The notes under the pieces were generated by a model. The model did not search any database, was not told the origin of the DNA, and worked only from the letters and a program-made list of their open reading frames with translations. Source: Takakia lepidozioides (lineage: Eukaryota > Streptophyta > Takakiopsida > Takakiales > Takakiaceae). From it: a stretch of 64,000 nucleotides of DNA. Made by a program: the position numbers and the translations under genes. The DNA is taken from assembly GCA_030704615.1 (NCBI GenBank), contig CM060731.1, positions 16,370,001-16,434,000 on the forward strand. Direction: 5' to 3'. Shown here piece after piece: positions 33,466 through 46,500 of the stretch; the stretch's first letter is position 1, and each line of letters begins with the position of its first letter.

Positions 33466-36400
33466 ATGGGGGGTTCTCGGCCTCAGAGGCACCCAAAAGC
33501 TACTGTGTCGTACAAGGAAGACGACGATGACGAATTTTTGTCCAATGCATTAGCAGTACCGGAAATTTCTGGTAGACGAAGTGGTCTGAAGAATGGCAAA
33601 GCTGAGGATGTGGAGACTCCTAAGGGTCGAAGGAGCTTGGCTTTGAAAAAGTCGTCAAGAACACAGGTAATGTATGTCTCCAGTATTGAGGCGTGCATGG
33701 TCTTATCGTCACGATATCTTTGGCTGGATTTTGCTTTTGCTTGTCTCTCTGCCTTTTCTCTTCAGCTGCACTCTTATTGCTCGTTTTTTTCCACCAGTTC
33801 CTTGTTTCATTCATGTTTTGGTATTAGTTCTTGGTTCTCCCCACTCCTCTGTCCTGTGAGCTGATGCCAGGGTGTACCTTACAAGTAGTCGTGTAGGTAA
33901 ATCTGAGGTGGAAGATTTTGCTCGTAAGTAAGCTCTGTATCTCAGACGGAGGTGCGCGGTTTTATTGAAGAGCACCCAGTGGCATATATTGCGTTACTGA
34001 GAATTGCACAGATGGGTCCTCTTGGTTTGATTGAGGTTCTGGAAATTGTATGCATGAATCTGTTTTAGGTTGTGAGGATCACAAAATTGGAAAGATAGTC
34101 TTGTCGCCTTACTATGTGCGAGAAAACCACATTGCATCAGCATACACTAAGTGCTAGAAAGTCTAAAATTGATATAGTGACGGACCAATTTCTGGGAGCT
34201 ACCTACTAATGCCCAGTGGACTTGCTTCCCAGGAAGCAGGCATTCGATAACTAAAGACAGAAATAGCTTGAGCAATGACTGGTAGTGAGCTTTTGAGCTT
34301 GTCAGCTGAACCAGACCTTGCCATTGTTCAGGAACGTGTTGGGCAGCAGAAGAAAGCAGTGAATGAGTCCCGGAATGCAGCAAACAGTAATGCTTTTCAG
34401 ATTGTGAACTCAGATGATGAAGATCTCATCCCGCACAATAAATCCAATGCTTTTCAGTGCCTACTCGATGTAGCTTCTGGAGCAAGAGTTGATGGAGAAA
34501 TGTGTGCTCCTGCTGATGCCCAAGAGTCCACCAAGGAGGCTGCAGCTGGACAACCACAGGAAAACTGTCAGCAAGAGGTAGGTGTTCCACATTCAATTTT
34601 TTTCACACTTTGCTAATTATCATCCCCTTTAGGAGATTCCTTTCACAGTCTCTTTTGTCTGCCGAGTACATCACTTGACACAACCAATGCTTCTGTGCAC
34701 ACTTGCTGGGAAATGGCTTTTCATTGTCATCCTTTGTCACTTACCATGTAAACATGTGTGCTATTTCAAGAATTTGTGATTGACCATTACACTCTCCCTT
34801 GTACATGTTGAACGTTATAATGGGAGTGGTTTGTGCTTCCTTTTCAAGGAAGATAGACCTCATTACAGAAAGAACCTGTCATATCCTAGCTCTCTTCCAT
34901 ATGCATTGCTGACAATTGCAAACCAGTACCTGGCTTATTGGCAACTTTAACCTGCTATATTTTTATGGCCTACCAGAAACAGAGAGAGGCTGTAACCGCA
35001 GACGATTCTGGGAAGCTCCATGTTCAGGAAGAAGAGCCAGACCTGGAATGCAATGTGAAAAGGAAGATCATCACCTGTATTGAAGAAAAGCAGGTTTTTT
35101 CTGCTAAGTCACCTAGCAGGAAGAGACTCTCTTGTTATTAATTTTGCATGCTCACGGTACAATGTCAATCCCTAGAAATTCACTTCGAATACAGGCTTCT
35201 ATAGGAAAACACAAGCAGAAGTGGCTTCCAGGCTTGCCCATGTTAGTACTGGTTAGGCCGAACTGCTTGTCAACTTCACTGGAAGCATCTTCTTCGGAGA
35301 TTGCATTCTTTATTAGGAAAAAGTACATTTCCGTGGATCACACAGGAGGGGAATGGGTAAATTGGCTTACAAAGTTAAACAAAGTCTGCTGTTGCTACTG
35401 GCCTGATAGGCCATGTTTTCTTTTGATATTAGTGAGCTTGGTCCAAGCAATGTACCACTGGTGGAATCTCTACAGACATGTGGCCTTGTGCCGATTGTGT
35501 CAGGAACCCTTGAACGTGGAAAATGAAGAGACGGGGACAAAAGATGGCCACAGAAGGGAAAAGCTGATTGAGGTCTCTAACCAACCATTTCTACCCCTCC
35601 TTCGTTTAGCATGGTGCACCAACCAATTCATTATCCTGGTAATAAGGCAGCTAGCTGTGTAAAGTTCAATCAGTATGCCATGCACTGACTATAGGGAGGT
35701 GTGCTAAATATTCCCTTGCATTGAAAAGAAAAGGGTTACTAATCTTGACGTCACAAATTGTGATTAGGGAGTCTCGAAAGTTTCTTTGCCTTTATGTATA
35801 TTGTTTCTTGCAGGAAGGAGCCAAAACAAGCCCTGGTTCTAGCAAAAGGCCAAAGGAAGGACTGGAAGATGACGATGACAACAATGGTGATAATGATGAT
35901 GATGATGATAATTGGTCTGAAGGAGAGGAGGACAAAGAAGACGAAGGAGGAGAGGAATCTTGGAACGAAAGCTCGGATGCGTCAGATTCTGATCATAAGC
36001 CTGTCACCAAGAAGCGTGGTGAAAAAGGTGCTGCAGCCAAACAGCAGCCTAAAGCTACAAAGAAAATGGTAAGACACGTGTGCAGCATCCATACTTAGGG
36101 CAGTAACACTTTTAGCAAATGGGAACTGCTGCTCCCTTTCAGACTAGTGAAAGTGCTGTTTCAAGCTTAGCAAATAATCCAGAAGCTCCTTTCACAATGC
36201 GTAGTCCTAGACATACTTCCCTGCCTCTCTCCCCTTCTCCCTACATTCTTCTCCCTACATTCTTCTTAAGAAAAGAAGATGAGCCATGTAGATACTCAAG
36301 GACCCTCACTCCATGTTGCACCCCTGGGTATACCATCCTTTCGCCCATTTGTTATTTTGTGCACTCTATCAACCATTTCCCACATCTTTCTTCGCTAGTA

Positions 36401-37478
36401 GTGAATCTACTGGGTCATGCTCATTCGAGACTGTACAGTACTGTCAAAGAACTTGCCTCCAATCGCATAATAATGTTGTTTGTATATATATTCCTGGTAG
36501 AACTTTTTATGGATTGTTTCATCTTCTAAGAGTACTGCTATACACCACTAAGATCCGTGTGTGTGATTTGTGTACCCACATGTAACAGGTCAAGAGCCCC
36601 AAAATATCCATGCAAAGGTCTCGACAAGTGACTGCAGCTGTTTCATCGCCAAAAAGTATGTACTGTCCTATCTGCAGGTGTTATGTCTTACAGGGAGTAG
36701 AGTGGACTTTGCATTAGCTGTGCTGACTTGAGAGGCTGGGAACACCCTCTTGTAACTGTATCAAGGCAAGGGGCTTTTTGTCAATATTTTATACCGTCAG
36801 ACATGTGAAGGTGCAGGTCATTCTTCACAAAGAATGTGCACCTTCTTAAAGAACTGTAATTCTGCCAAAAGCCCGCTTGATAGGGGCATGTAACTGGGTG
36901 CTGGGCGGCCATAATATTAACTAAAGCAGTTAGTGCAACTTGTGCCTAACACTGTATCTCTTTCTACTTCACAAAGAAGCGTTTGTGAAAGCAAAGTTGA
37001 ATCTGGTTGTGTGAATGTTGCAGATTTCAAATCGCTGCTTCCAAAGAAGCGCCCAGCACTCTGGGTTGGTGCTCCAACGTGTAGCTCTCCAGGTAAGCTC
37101 ATAAAGTGCCCAGAACTGACTTTGGATGTGAAACCCCCCAAAGGACTCGGTACCCAACCTGTCTACTCTTGTTATGAGCATGGAACTCACTGCAGCAGCC
37201 TAAGTAGGCCACTATTAACCTTAGTTTTTGGTATTCAAGGGTGAGAAAGTTGCCGCTCTGGGCTAAAGGGGCTTTCAGATACAGTGAGCCGTTAACCCAA
37301 AAAGCATGTCCTCTTTGTTGTATCATTCAGTGCACGAGTATTGACATGATCCTTCGTCTATCCTGCAGGTGGAACCCCACTCAATGTGGAGTCACCCAGC
37401 GTAGCACATCGACGAGTGGTTGGGCTTTCCAGGCGTCACAGGCCACCGCCATTGCACCCTTACTTGGCGGGCTCTTAG
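33466..37478 (+). CDS. RAD51AP1-like protein (RAD51-interacting motif)
   Basis: Probable accessory factor of RAD51 in homologous recombination. Exons I place: 33466-33666, 34332-34577, 34983-35093, 35814-36068, 36589-36655, 37024-37092, 37369-37478, about 350 residues in all. The N-terminus ATVSYKEDDDDEFLSNAL resembles the acidic start of animal RAD51AP1. The middle is acidic and low complexity (runs of D/E and N, then K-rich). The C-terminal two exons read KKRPALWVGAPTCSSPGG, then VVGLSRRHRPPPLHPYL, which matches the conserved GLSR...PLHP C-terminal RAD51-binding motif. Splice phases are consistent across all junctions. The first two exon borders are less certain, and the 176-codon ORF at 35132-35662 lies in an intron. 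It could also be a plant-specific protein that only shares the motif. Confidence 0.62.
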
Positions 37479-38654
37479 AACCCTTGGTCCGCATACGTCC
37501 AGCTCGTACTGTCCTCATGCCCAGCTTAGGCCGCCTGTTGCTTGACTGCCACCAAAATGGTGAGCAAGACAGTGTTCAGCACCAATTCCTTGAATGGAAG
37601 ATGGAGCACCTTCTCATGCTCGTATTATAAGAGTCAAGTACCTCCAAGCCAGTCAGTCTGGCTGTTTTTTTTTCAGCGAACCTTGTGAGTCAAATCAACT
37701 CTTAAGTCGATCAACTTATGAGTGGATTTGTCAGCGTCCTCGTGTAATACCTCGCTGCAAGTAGCAGCCTTCAAGTTTCCGATACTAACATATACACTGC
37801 CTGGAAGTCGCCATCTTTGCAAATGCAATTTGGTCCGCAGAAGAAGCAATGCGATTCACTTCAACCCACTTCGGATGTGAGAATATTTGCAAGAGTCATT
37901 GTTGTTTTCGTTGGAAATATGCTGTTGGTTGAGTGTGCATCATCGTTGTTTGTAACTCTGCATGAAAACTAGTTCCATAGGCACACAGACATCAGTCCGA
38001 CTGGGTGAGATGTCTATCGAGAGTTCTTTTGGTAAGAAAACAGTGAGCAACGCTTGCTTTGTATGTTTGAGAGCAACAGTATCCAATTTTGCATGTCTAG
38101 ACTTGCAGAATGCTTTAGGGCCATGTTTTGTAAGAAAGAAAACCCCCTTGCCCCTCTCAAGAAGAAACTTGTTTCAAAAGATGGGAGACAGAAAAAAACT
38201 CAACTTCACAATCTTTGGACATTCAACCCTTTGAGATTCCCAGTTACAAGTTACAACAACTCTATGGAGCAATTCAACTTGGATTCATTCCTTTTCTCTC
38301 TCCCTCTTGGGTTCAGTTCAAGCAACTTTGCAATTTTGCTGACCGTAGATTATGTAGCCTGCATACGTATAGGTATGTTCAAACTAGCATTGAAAAATAG
38401 GTTGCAAGTGGTCAACTTGGTGCAGTAAATGAATGCCATGTGGAGGTAAGGGGACCTGGTATTGGGCAGACCAGGTTTGCAGGATTGCTCCCTATCCACA
38501 CAAGAGCCTCACCTTCTTTTGGGTCTCTCACTCGTGTTCAGGGCTTGTCCAGCGTGTGTGGGAATTTGTTGAGCTTCAGCGCGCACTCGCCCTCCTCTTC
38601 TCCATCTTCTTCGCTCGTCGACCCTCGACTCTGTTGCTGTGTGCGTCTGACACC
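37479..38654. other. 3' region of the RAD51AP1-like gene and psbW upstream region
   Basis: ORFs at 37962-38428 overlap in different frames and show no domain. No second gene recognised. Confidence 0.4.
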
Positions 38655-39376
38655 ATGGCCGCAGTTGCAGCTACCCCCTGCGCCACGGTCTCGGCCTGCC
38701 TTGTTCAGAAGTCATTCAACAGCGCCAGCCAACGCGCTGTGGCAAGGCCCGTTGTTGGTGAGCTTGATTTTGCTGTGTTCCATTTGCTTAAGCTGCTTGG
38801 CCGTTGCCGAGGATAGAGGCCGGGCTCCTTCTGGGTTAAGATCCCCAAACGGCCCAATCTGGGAGATTGGAGTGCACTTTACAGTTGGGTATAGTGAGGG
38901 AAGAGCCGAATGGTTTGTATATGTCAGGTGCACAATCTCAGAGCGTGTGGGTGACCTGCTGTATTGAAGTCGGAGGTCTCTCGCCCCTTCCATATTCACC
39001 TGCAAGTGTTTGCTTTCAGTTTGTTCAGTACTATTGGCCAACGCATTCGTTTGTCTTGTGTTCAGGTCTCCCAGCTCTTCAGAGGCCAAGAATTGCTTGC
39101 TCAGCAGAAGGAAAAGAGGCGAAGAAGGAAGAGGCGAATGGACTGCCGCAGCTTGCTGCCGCCATGACCTCTGCAGCAACGATGGCTGCTGCTCACCCCG
39201 CACTCGCTCTCGTCGATGAGAGACTCTCTACCGAGGGAACAGGGCTTAGCCTGGGTCTCAGCAACTCCAATCTCGGATGGATCCTTGTTGGAGTAACTGC
39301 CTTGATCTGGGCTCTATACTTTGTGTACTCTTCCGGTCTACCAGAGGGTGACGATGAGTCGGGTCTCTCTTTGTAA
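38655..39376 (+). CDS. psbW: Photosystem II reaction-centre protein W precursor, plastid
   Basis: Small one-span subunit that stabilises PSII-LHCII supercomplexes in the thylakoid. Two exons, 38655-38757 and 39066-39376, joined as GTTGTTG|GTCTCC. The precursor has a Ser/Ala-rich stroma-targeting part (from MAAVAATPC), a [10 protein letters not shown] linker, then a thylakoid-type signal (hydrophobic [15 protein letters not shown]). The likely cleavage is after AHPALA, giving [10 protein letters not shown] at the mature N-terminus. The mature 54 residues hold the span [20 protein letters not shown] and the acidic C-terminus [13 protein letters not shown], as in land-plant PsbW. The 308-bp intron splits the transit peptide. 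Confidence 0.95.
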
Positions 39377-40737
39377 ATTATAGTGTAATGTATTTCGGTA
39401 ATTCTTGTTCCATAAGATGATTGTTGACCAAGGCTTCCCCTTCTCCTCCATTCTGCTACTCGGCATGTATCACTGCTTGTGGTTCGTTTTGATCTTGGAT
39501 AGTTTCCAGATAGCACTTTTTAAGCGGTGGACTCGTTTCACAGATTGAAGGTAGAATTGATACAGTCCTGAAGAGTCTTGTGGGAAGTATGTAGTTTTTG
39601 CTCCCCTTCCTTCTCCATGATGCCTCTTGCAATGTGACCTGAAAGATGCAGTGAATATGACTTCAATCTTTCCATCTTTGAGGAGACGTAGATTTGGGTC
39701 GCTGAGCCTTCCAAACTGTGAGTCCCTAGCGCAAAGCTACTCTCTATCCATAGACTGTCAAAGCTGCACAGTGGTGGTTATATTCCACTTTCACAAGCCC
39801 CAGAGCTTAGTTCAGTTCCCGAATTCAGAAGCTTGAAGGAAGAGAATCAGTGCCCAGATAGCTTGAAGACAAGTTGCTGTTAAGCGAAGCATCCCCCTGC
39901 ATACTGTCACCATACCAATTCTCCTGACCAACGCCTCTCATATCAACAAGGACTTCATGAAAGGTTTCCAATTATGATTAGGCGAGTATAGAAAGGTTAC
40001 TGTGTACATGGCAATTAGACAACAAACTACGTTACAAATGTCCCAAGAAGAGAAGCTTTGCCCACACATCTTTTACTGCTGTGAAGGAAGAAAGTGTTTG
40101 CCCACACTACCAACTATGTTACAAGCATAAATTAAGAGAAGTGATGCCACACAATTGCTGTTACTTACTAGGAAGGAAGTGTTTACTTTGAGCAAATGGC
40201 TCTGCTTATATCCTCCCAATTGCCAGTGCAGAGTCCAGACACCAAAAATATCTTCAGCAACATTTTCCTGCTTTCTCAACGAAGAGAAAGTACAATAGTC
40301 ATAGTTGAAACAGGTGTAATGCTGGCTGCTCAAAGCTCATCCACCATTAGCTGATGGACCATGTGCTTGAATGAGACTAGGTAAGGCATGGGCACCTGCA
40401 CTACAACGAGGAGCCGGATAGGAAGCAAATAATTATAGGTCTCTTTTTGCCAGATTTGTCGGGCTTGGGGATCATAACCTGTCTAAACTTGTACAAAATG
40501 TTCCCCCGCAGACAGTCAAATGATTTCATTGTCTACAAACCAAGCTTAAACCGCATCATGGAAGGCCTCAATGCAAGAGAAGGATATCCCTTTCCAGATT
40601 TAATGGACGGGCATATTTAAATCAGATAACCGTAGAGATCTCAGAATGCAAAATCTCCAACTAGTTTGGATCGTCCTCGGATCTCACATGAGACAACCAA
40701 AGTTACTTCAACAGCATAGTTCTTGACAAATCTAATA
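39377..40737. other. Spacer between convergent psbW and rhomboid genes
   Basis: About 1.3 kb with short non-conserved ORFs only. Confidence 0.4.
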
Positions 40738-42631
40738 CTATCTTCTGTTGAAACGTGAGAGGCGAGCCTGTCGTAGTTCTTCCACAGAAAGAGATGAAGG
40801 GGAACGAAATGAACGAACAGGCCAAGGTGGAGCGGTTGGTGAGGTTTCTTCCAGCTCAACTCTGTTGACTCCACTTTGCCACAATGTGCCACACATCTCA
40901 CATGCCTCTGACACGGCTACACCATTGTCAAAGGTACAAACCTGGCAGCGCCATACTCCATCTCCATCACCCTGGAGTCTTCCATCCCGCCTCCCTCTCC
41001 TATTCTGCTGAGAATCTGGTTGTAGTTGGTTCCGTCTTGATCCAACAACACCATGGCCATAAGTGCGCCTCCTGAAACTCCGTAGTATGTGCGTGAAGGG
41101 CCACAATAGCAAAGAGAGGGGCCTGCGAACCAATTGCCATGGGCCACCGCTGCCAGACAAGAACTGTGGAGCATTGACATAGATAAGACCTGCCAATATA
41201 CCACACAAGTGGCCTAGAAAGGATGTCCCAGGAACAAACATCTGGATGAGTATGAGCTCTACCCAAGCAGCATAGCGCGAGGGCACTAATACTCCATAGA
41301 CATTTGTATGGCTGGGTGAAGTCCAATTTAGCACCACCTTCAGTGCAAACAGTACAGCTGAGAAGCCTACAGCACACTCAGAGTAGAGAGGGCCTGTTGA
41401 ATCTGTAAAAGATGCCAGCAGTTTGGCTGATACCACCAACAGGCTATGCGACATGACAAGCAGCACTGCCACCATCTTTGCAAATTGTTTGCTGCCCATG
41501 CGACCCTCCAACTGGACACCTTTCCACAACAGAGACATCATGTTGTACACCAAATGTGACTCATCAACGTGGTAAAATGCAGACAATACCAGCCGTTTCA
41601 AATCCCAATCCTGCAGTCATGCATTGCATAAAATCTGTCAGCTTCTTTTACCATTATTTCACTGCAATACATGCAAGTCGCACTGATTCTATGACAGCAA
41701 ACCATACTCAGACCAATCGGGTGGGCTTGATAATAAGACTATCACTAGATGGATGAAGCATACACATGAGTAGGATAAAGAATCATGAAGGTGCTCTACA
41801 TCAAGACAATGTATGAACCAGACCTCTCCCAAACCCAATCTCATTTTCAGCCATCTACCTACCCAATTGCAGAAAGTACAATCGGTTGGAAAATAGGTCA
41901 TCAAATTAAAGAATGATAACTCGCCAGAAGAGGTGATTCTACTGTGGACACCCTCCCGAGGTGAGTTTTTCAGATGCCCCTCCATAGATACGACTCTGTA
42001 CTAAATCCCTGGAAATTGATGTCATAGTACCCTGATTTACGAACTTTTTTGCTAGCACATTCATTAGAATTGTCCAAAACACGCAGCACGCTCAAGAATA
42101 TCACAAGGTCCAAAAGATTCTGGAAGGAACATAGGCGAGTCGCTCAAGATGATGAGCCCCTTTCCATTCCTCACTTGTGCTCATGAGCAGCGAAAGTGCA
42201 AAATTTGGCTAACATTGGTGGATAAGAGCTTGTTGCTGTACGGCAACTTTCATGGATTACTTCACAGCTCTTGAACTTGTCCCCAATTTTTAGACAAACA
42301 TGTCTCTGGTGAGAGGCTGAGGGGGTACAAACTAAGATTGAAGTGAACACTACAAGTGGAAAACATACGTAGAGAGAGAGAGAGAGAGCGGAAAAAAAGA
42401 AAGAAAGACGAGAACCTTAAGAACAAGATGCGGATTGAGGCAGACTTCAGACAAGGCAGGCAGGGCATCATCAAGCTTGCCAGGCCGTAAGTACACCAAG
42501 GTGTTCGCCAAAATTAGGGCTGCTGTAACGGGCGGTTTCCTTGGGAGCTGCATAAACTGCGATGCTGCATGGAGAGCCAACATGTACAGCATCCCATTTC
42601 CCTGCACTCGTCTACCTCTCCCCCTCCGCAT
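40738..42631 (-). CDS. RBL14: Rhomboid-like intramembrane protease with RanBP2 zinc finger (RBL14 type)
   Basis: Serine intramembrane protease of the plant RBL14 type. Two exons: 42631-42416 and 41610-40738, joined NPHLVLK|DWDLKRLVLSAF. After the first span (RKPPVTAALILANTLVYL) come FYHVDESHLVYNMMSLLWKG, then YSECAVGFSAVLFALK, with the catalytic serine in GFSA, and GTSFLGHLCGILAGLIYV with the catalytic histidine. The C-terminal tail has a RanBP2-type zinc finger WRCQVCTFDN...CEMCGTLW (four cysteines) at about residues 285-310, then an S/R-rich end, giving about 360 residues. The start may be the second methionine (42592). The intron carries a GA microsatellite next to the donor (42371-42390). 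Confidence 0.92.
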
Positions 42632-43528
42632 ATTCGCACTTCAAAGGAAAATCCTCCACAACGGAACGACCTTCCAATTACGCTCGGCTCGATCCGCCTT
42701 CCCAACTGATTCCTGATAGGAAAAAGAAGAGATTTCGTAACTTCCACAGAACCTCTGTGACCCAAAAAAAATTCTGCACAAAAGAACACTAGGAGAATGC
42801 AAAAGAGAATCACACAGTGCAGAGACAGACGATCAAAAGGCGCTGAGAAGGAGCAGCATGACGAGGAAAGCGCTTGCAGCCAAGGAGCCATGGTGGTGAG
42901 ACCTTCTCGTCACTTCTATGGCATCCGCCACTGCTGCACCTCCACGTGTCGAGAACTCACCATACCCTAACGCCTCCGTTAGAAAATCGGTTACAAACGT
43001 GAACATGCGGTCATTAACGTTTTCGTTAATTACCGACCTCAGCCCTAAGCACAAGCCCAAACAACGGTGATCAGGTTAAGAGACATGCTCCGCATTGCTC
43101 GCTTCTTTTGTTGCTGCAGGCCTGGGGATTGGATTCTTGGATGCTGTGGTGGGATGCTGTTGCAATGTGCGCTGCATAAGCCTTCACTTGCTTGCCATTA
43201 AATTTGAGTTACGGATGCTGTGCTGTGACGCGACTGAAAGCAGGTAAGGATGAGAGAATGGTTGAAATGGAGAATCTTCATTATGCGGTAATGCAGTGTT
43301 TTTTTACCGCATTGTCATTCCTCTAACTGCTACAGCTATGGGATGCGACGCTAAGAAAGTGAAGCTGTGTAGTTAGTTTCTCTGTATCCGCTGTTGTTGC
43401 TTCTCACAAGATCGGCTCGCAAGATCGGTGAGGTAGTTAGGTGGGAAGGATCTACTGTGGGACGTGACGGAGGTTTTGTTTTGGTACCGCAGTGGGGCAG
43501 TGTTGAGTGAGGCTAGTTTCCTCGCGTG
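42632..43528. promoter_or_regulatory. Shared upstream region of divergent rhomboid and zinc-transporter genes
   Basis: 0.9 kb between two start codons pointing away from each other. Contains the palindromic AACGTTTTCGTTAAT word at about 43016-43030 and a hairpin (9-bp arms ATGCGGTAA/TTACCGCAT, 43283-43312) on the transporter side. An ORF at 42514-42891 (minus) overlaps the rhomboid start in another frame and is probably spurious. Confidence 0.4.
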
Positions 43529-46500
43529 ATGGCATCACCCTTGGGAAATGCTGTAGGCAATTATGATGTGCCTACAGACTCGGGAAACACGACACTGACG
43601 TTTGAAACACTCCCTCTGACACCCCCTGGCACGGCAAGCTATTATAGATGCGATGAGGCTTCTTCAGCGGCAACTTCTCCCTCGTCCCCCTTCCCATTGT
43701 CCGGGGATGTGAGAAGATCTCTCTATACCTCTCAAGATTCACCTCTTGCGCCATTGCGAGCTAATTTGGAAGGAGAGACCAGGACCTTTCCAGTGGCAAA
43801 TGGCTCCATTCCTCCCAAGCCTCCAGAGAGAGATTACAGATATGTTTCTCGGCATCAGTCGTTTCATTATGCCTCTGACAGACAACAGAGTCGAATTGTG
43901 TCTCCTCTTCCTTCTATGGCAAGACAATCTTCCTTTATGTCAAGAAGTTCATCCTTCGCTCCTCGAGGCGCAGCAGCTCAGCAGAGTCTTAGTCACTTAT
44001 TCTCAATGGAGAGGGGGGAGACACCGAGGTCGGCTCCCGGAGTTGACAACTTCGCAAGGGAGGATTTTCTATCTGTGAAGAATGGGGAGATCAATATACA
44101 AGATGGTGAAAGCAAGGGCAAGGGAGAGGGTTTGTTAACAAACATCATGAGGCCTGGGAATAGGCCAACAAAGCGTTTGCTTGGGCTCATTGTGCTCAAC
44201 TTTGCATACTCCACTATTGAGCTCCTCGTTGGTCTCTTCACTGGCCGCATTGGTACTCCTCTTCCTTCCATGACTCTGTATTGATGTGAGGAAGATAGAA
44301 ACACAGATGGAAATGTACCAGTTAACACCTGGGGATACAAAGAAGGATTCTGACTTTTCTCCAGCTAATTTTTGTACTTTATTTCAGCTGTCTTCAGGGC
44401 ATGTTTCTTGAGTGAACCCTACCAAAGTTGGTTGTGAGGTCTTAGCTGACCAGGATAAGCCAAATGGCCATAGTGCTCATACAGAGCAGATAACTATCTG
44501 GTCACAGGGAGTTGAGTGTTTGATGTTCTGTGGTGGCAATGGCATTATGTTAGGAAGCAGACGGTGGATTTCAATACTACTACCGTAAGCCGTAATGGGA
44601 CGACAGTGTGGTACAGTCAGTCAGACTGTCTCTAGAAAATGGTAGTATTGACATAGCTTGTCAATGCTAGACAATGAAACAGAAAATGCACATGTGTTCT
44701 GTCTACCACTTTTTTATGACATCATACAGCCTGGTTTAGGCCCCATCAAACTTCCTCCACCAAAGTTCTCCTCCATACCTCCCTTTGTATCCTTTAGATG
44801 TATGGTGTTCTAAGTGGCAATCAGATACACACAGAAAAAAGGTTTCCTTGTCACTGTCGTATCCTGGGATGCAGAAGCAACTGGAGCAAATTCATAGAAC
44901 AGTGTCAATACTAAGGCAACTCCCGTATGTGTTTCCATGTGCTCCTTGGTTTTTCCACCATCAATCAAAGCATTTCACATAAGCATTGTGTATGTAGAAA
45001 AACAACACATACACACTTAGTCATCCAAGATCTGAAAGAGCTGAAAGCTTCTAACTTCCCTTAATCTCTCTTGCCCTTAGTAGCAATCCCAGCAACAAAG
45101 GAAGGTGAAGTGGCGTCACCTGGATCCTTCCCAGCCAACCACCAAACCAACAGGTTAGTAATCTCTGTGGAACCCCAGGCTTAAACCACTTCACACTTGT
45201 TATCGATGTCATCCCTGCAGCATAGGAGGGCCCACTCTCCAGAGGAGGGGGGGCTTTGGTCTCCTAACCCATTTCCAAAAGGAATCTGTTACCTGAGCCA
45301 TGTATTCAAGCAAGGTCACCATGTAGAAGCCCCTTACCTTGTAATAGTATTCACAGATCTATAGTAGAGCTAGTCACGTCCATGTAACTGTTCACATTGT
45401 CTTCTCTCTTCGTGTAGCCATGCTAAGCAGCATTCTAAGCTCCACAAATTGCTCACATTCAGCTCTCTTGCCTGCCCGTCTTCCAGCTGGGAAGAGTGGC
45501 CAGGGCTTCTAGTTATAGTGCAGCTCCTTTAGGTCAAGACCTAGGGAAAGCCTTAATTAGTCATTCCTTTTTCTCATTCTGTTGTGGAGAATTTCTCAAT
45601 AAAATAATGGGACCAGGCAATCGTTAAGTGGTGCTTCTGGCGATTTAGCCACAGAAATGAAATATCTTACATGATGTTGTTTGCTGTAGCCTTGTGGCCA
45701 TAAACCCCGTACCCAGTTTGGCCAGAAAAGAAGGGAACAGTTACTACCTTTGTGAGGGGCTCACTCTAGTAGTGGAACTTAACTTTTAGTTTGGGCTTTC
45801 CATCCTCTAGAAAGCCCTTCACACAGGCGTCAATCTCCTGTGTGTGAGCTGCCCAGCAATTAGACCTAAACAGGGCCAGGGCTTTAGGCAGCTTGTTTGC
45901 CGTAGCCTTGTGGCCATTGACTCCGCGCTCATGTTGAGCGGAACACAAAGGACAGAAACTACCTTTGTCAGGGGCTGACACCGGTAGTATGACTTACCTT
46001 GGAAGAGACAATTGATCCAAGTTTTCAGATATCCTCTAGAAATCCCTCTACACAAGCATCAATCTGCTGTGTGTAGTTTGCCCAATAACTAGGCCCAAAA
46101 GGGCCTGGGCTTTTGGCTCAGCCTCGAGAAGAGGGAGAAGAGAGAGAGATAGAGAGGGACTCCTGGTTTGTCTCTTTTCTTCATAAGATTTTTGAGGGGT
46201 GGCTTTGTGTTTATCGCGTAATTGAACATGCTGTTGTGAAATGCAGCTCACTTCCTTTTCCGGAGAAGTGGATGTCTTATCTATTCTTATTGACATATAT
46301 GTTGGAGATGTCAGGGTGGATGTGTCTTGAGGCAATCAATGTGTAGCAAGTTTTTGGAAACCTTGCCAGCTGATAGAAATGTGGAAATCAGTTATATATG
46401 TAGTAACTGCCGTGTTTACACATGACTAATCACTTTTCGTTGAAAAACCTTTACAGGTTTGGTGTCTGATTCTTTTCATTTGACGTTCGGGTGTGGAGTG

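Noticed and set aside
35132-35662. 176-codon ORF inside the RAD51AP1-like gene
   Set aside because: It lies between two exons with consistent phases and shows no conserved motif; most likely intron sequence.
37962-38428. Overlapping ORFs before psbW
   Set aside because: Different frames over the same DNA, low similarity to anything known, and no splice pattern linking them.
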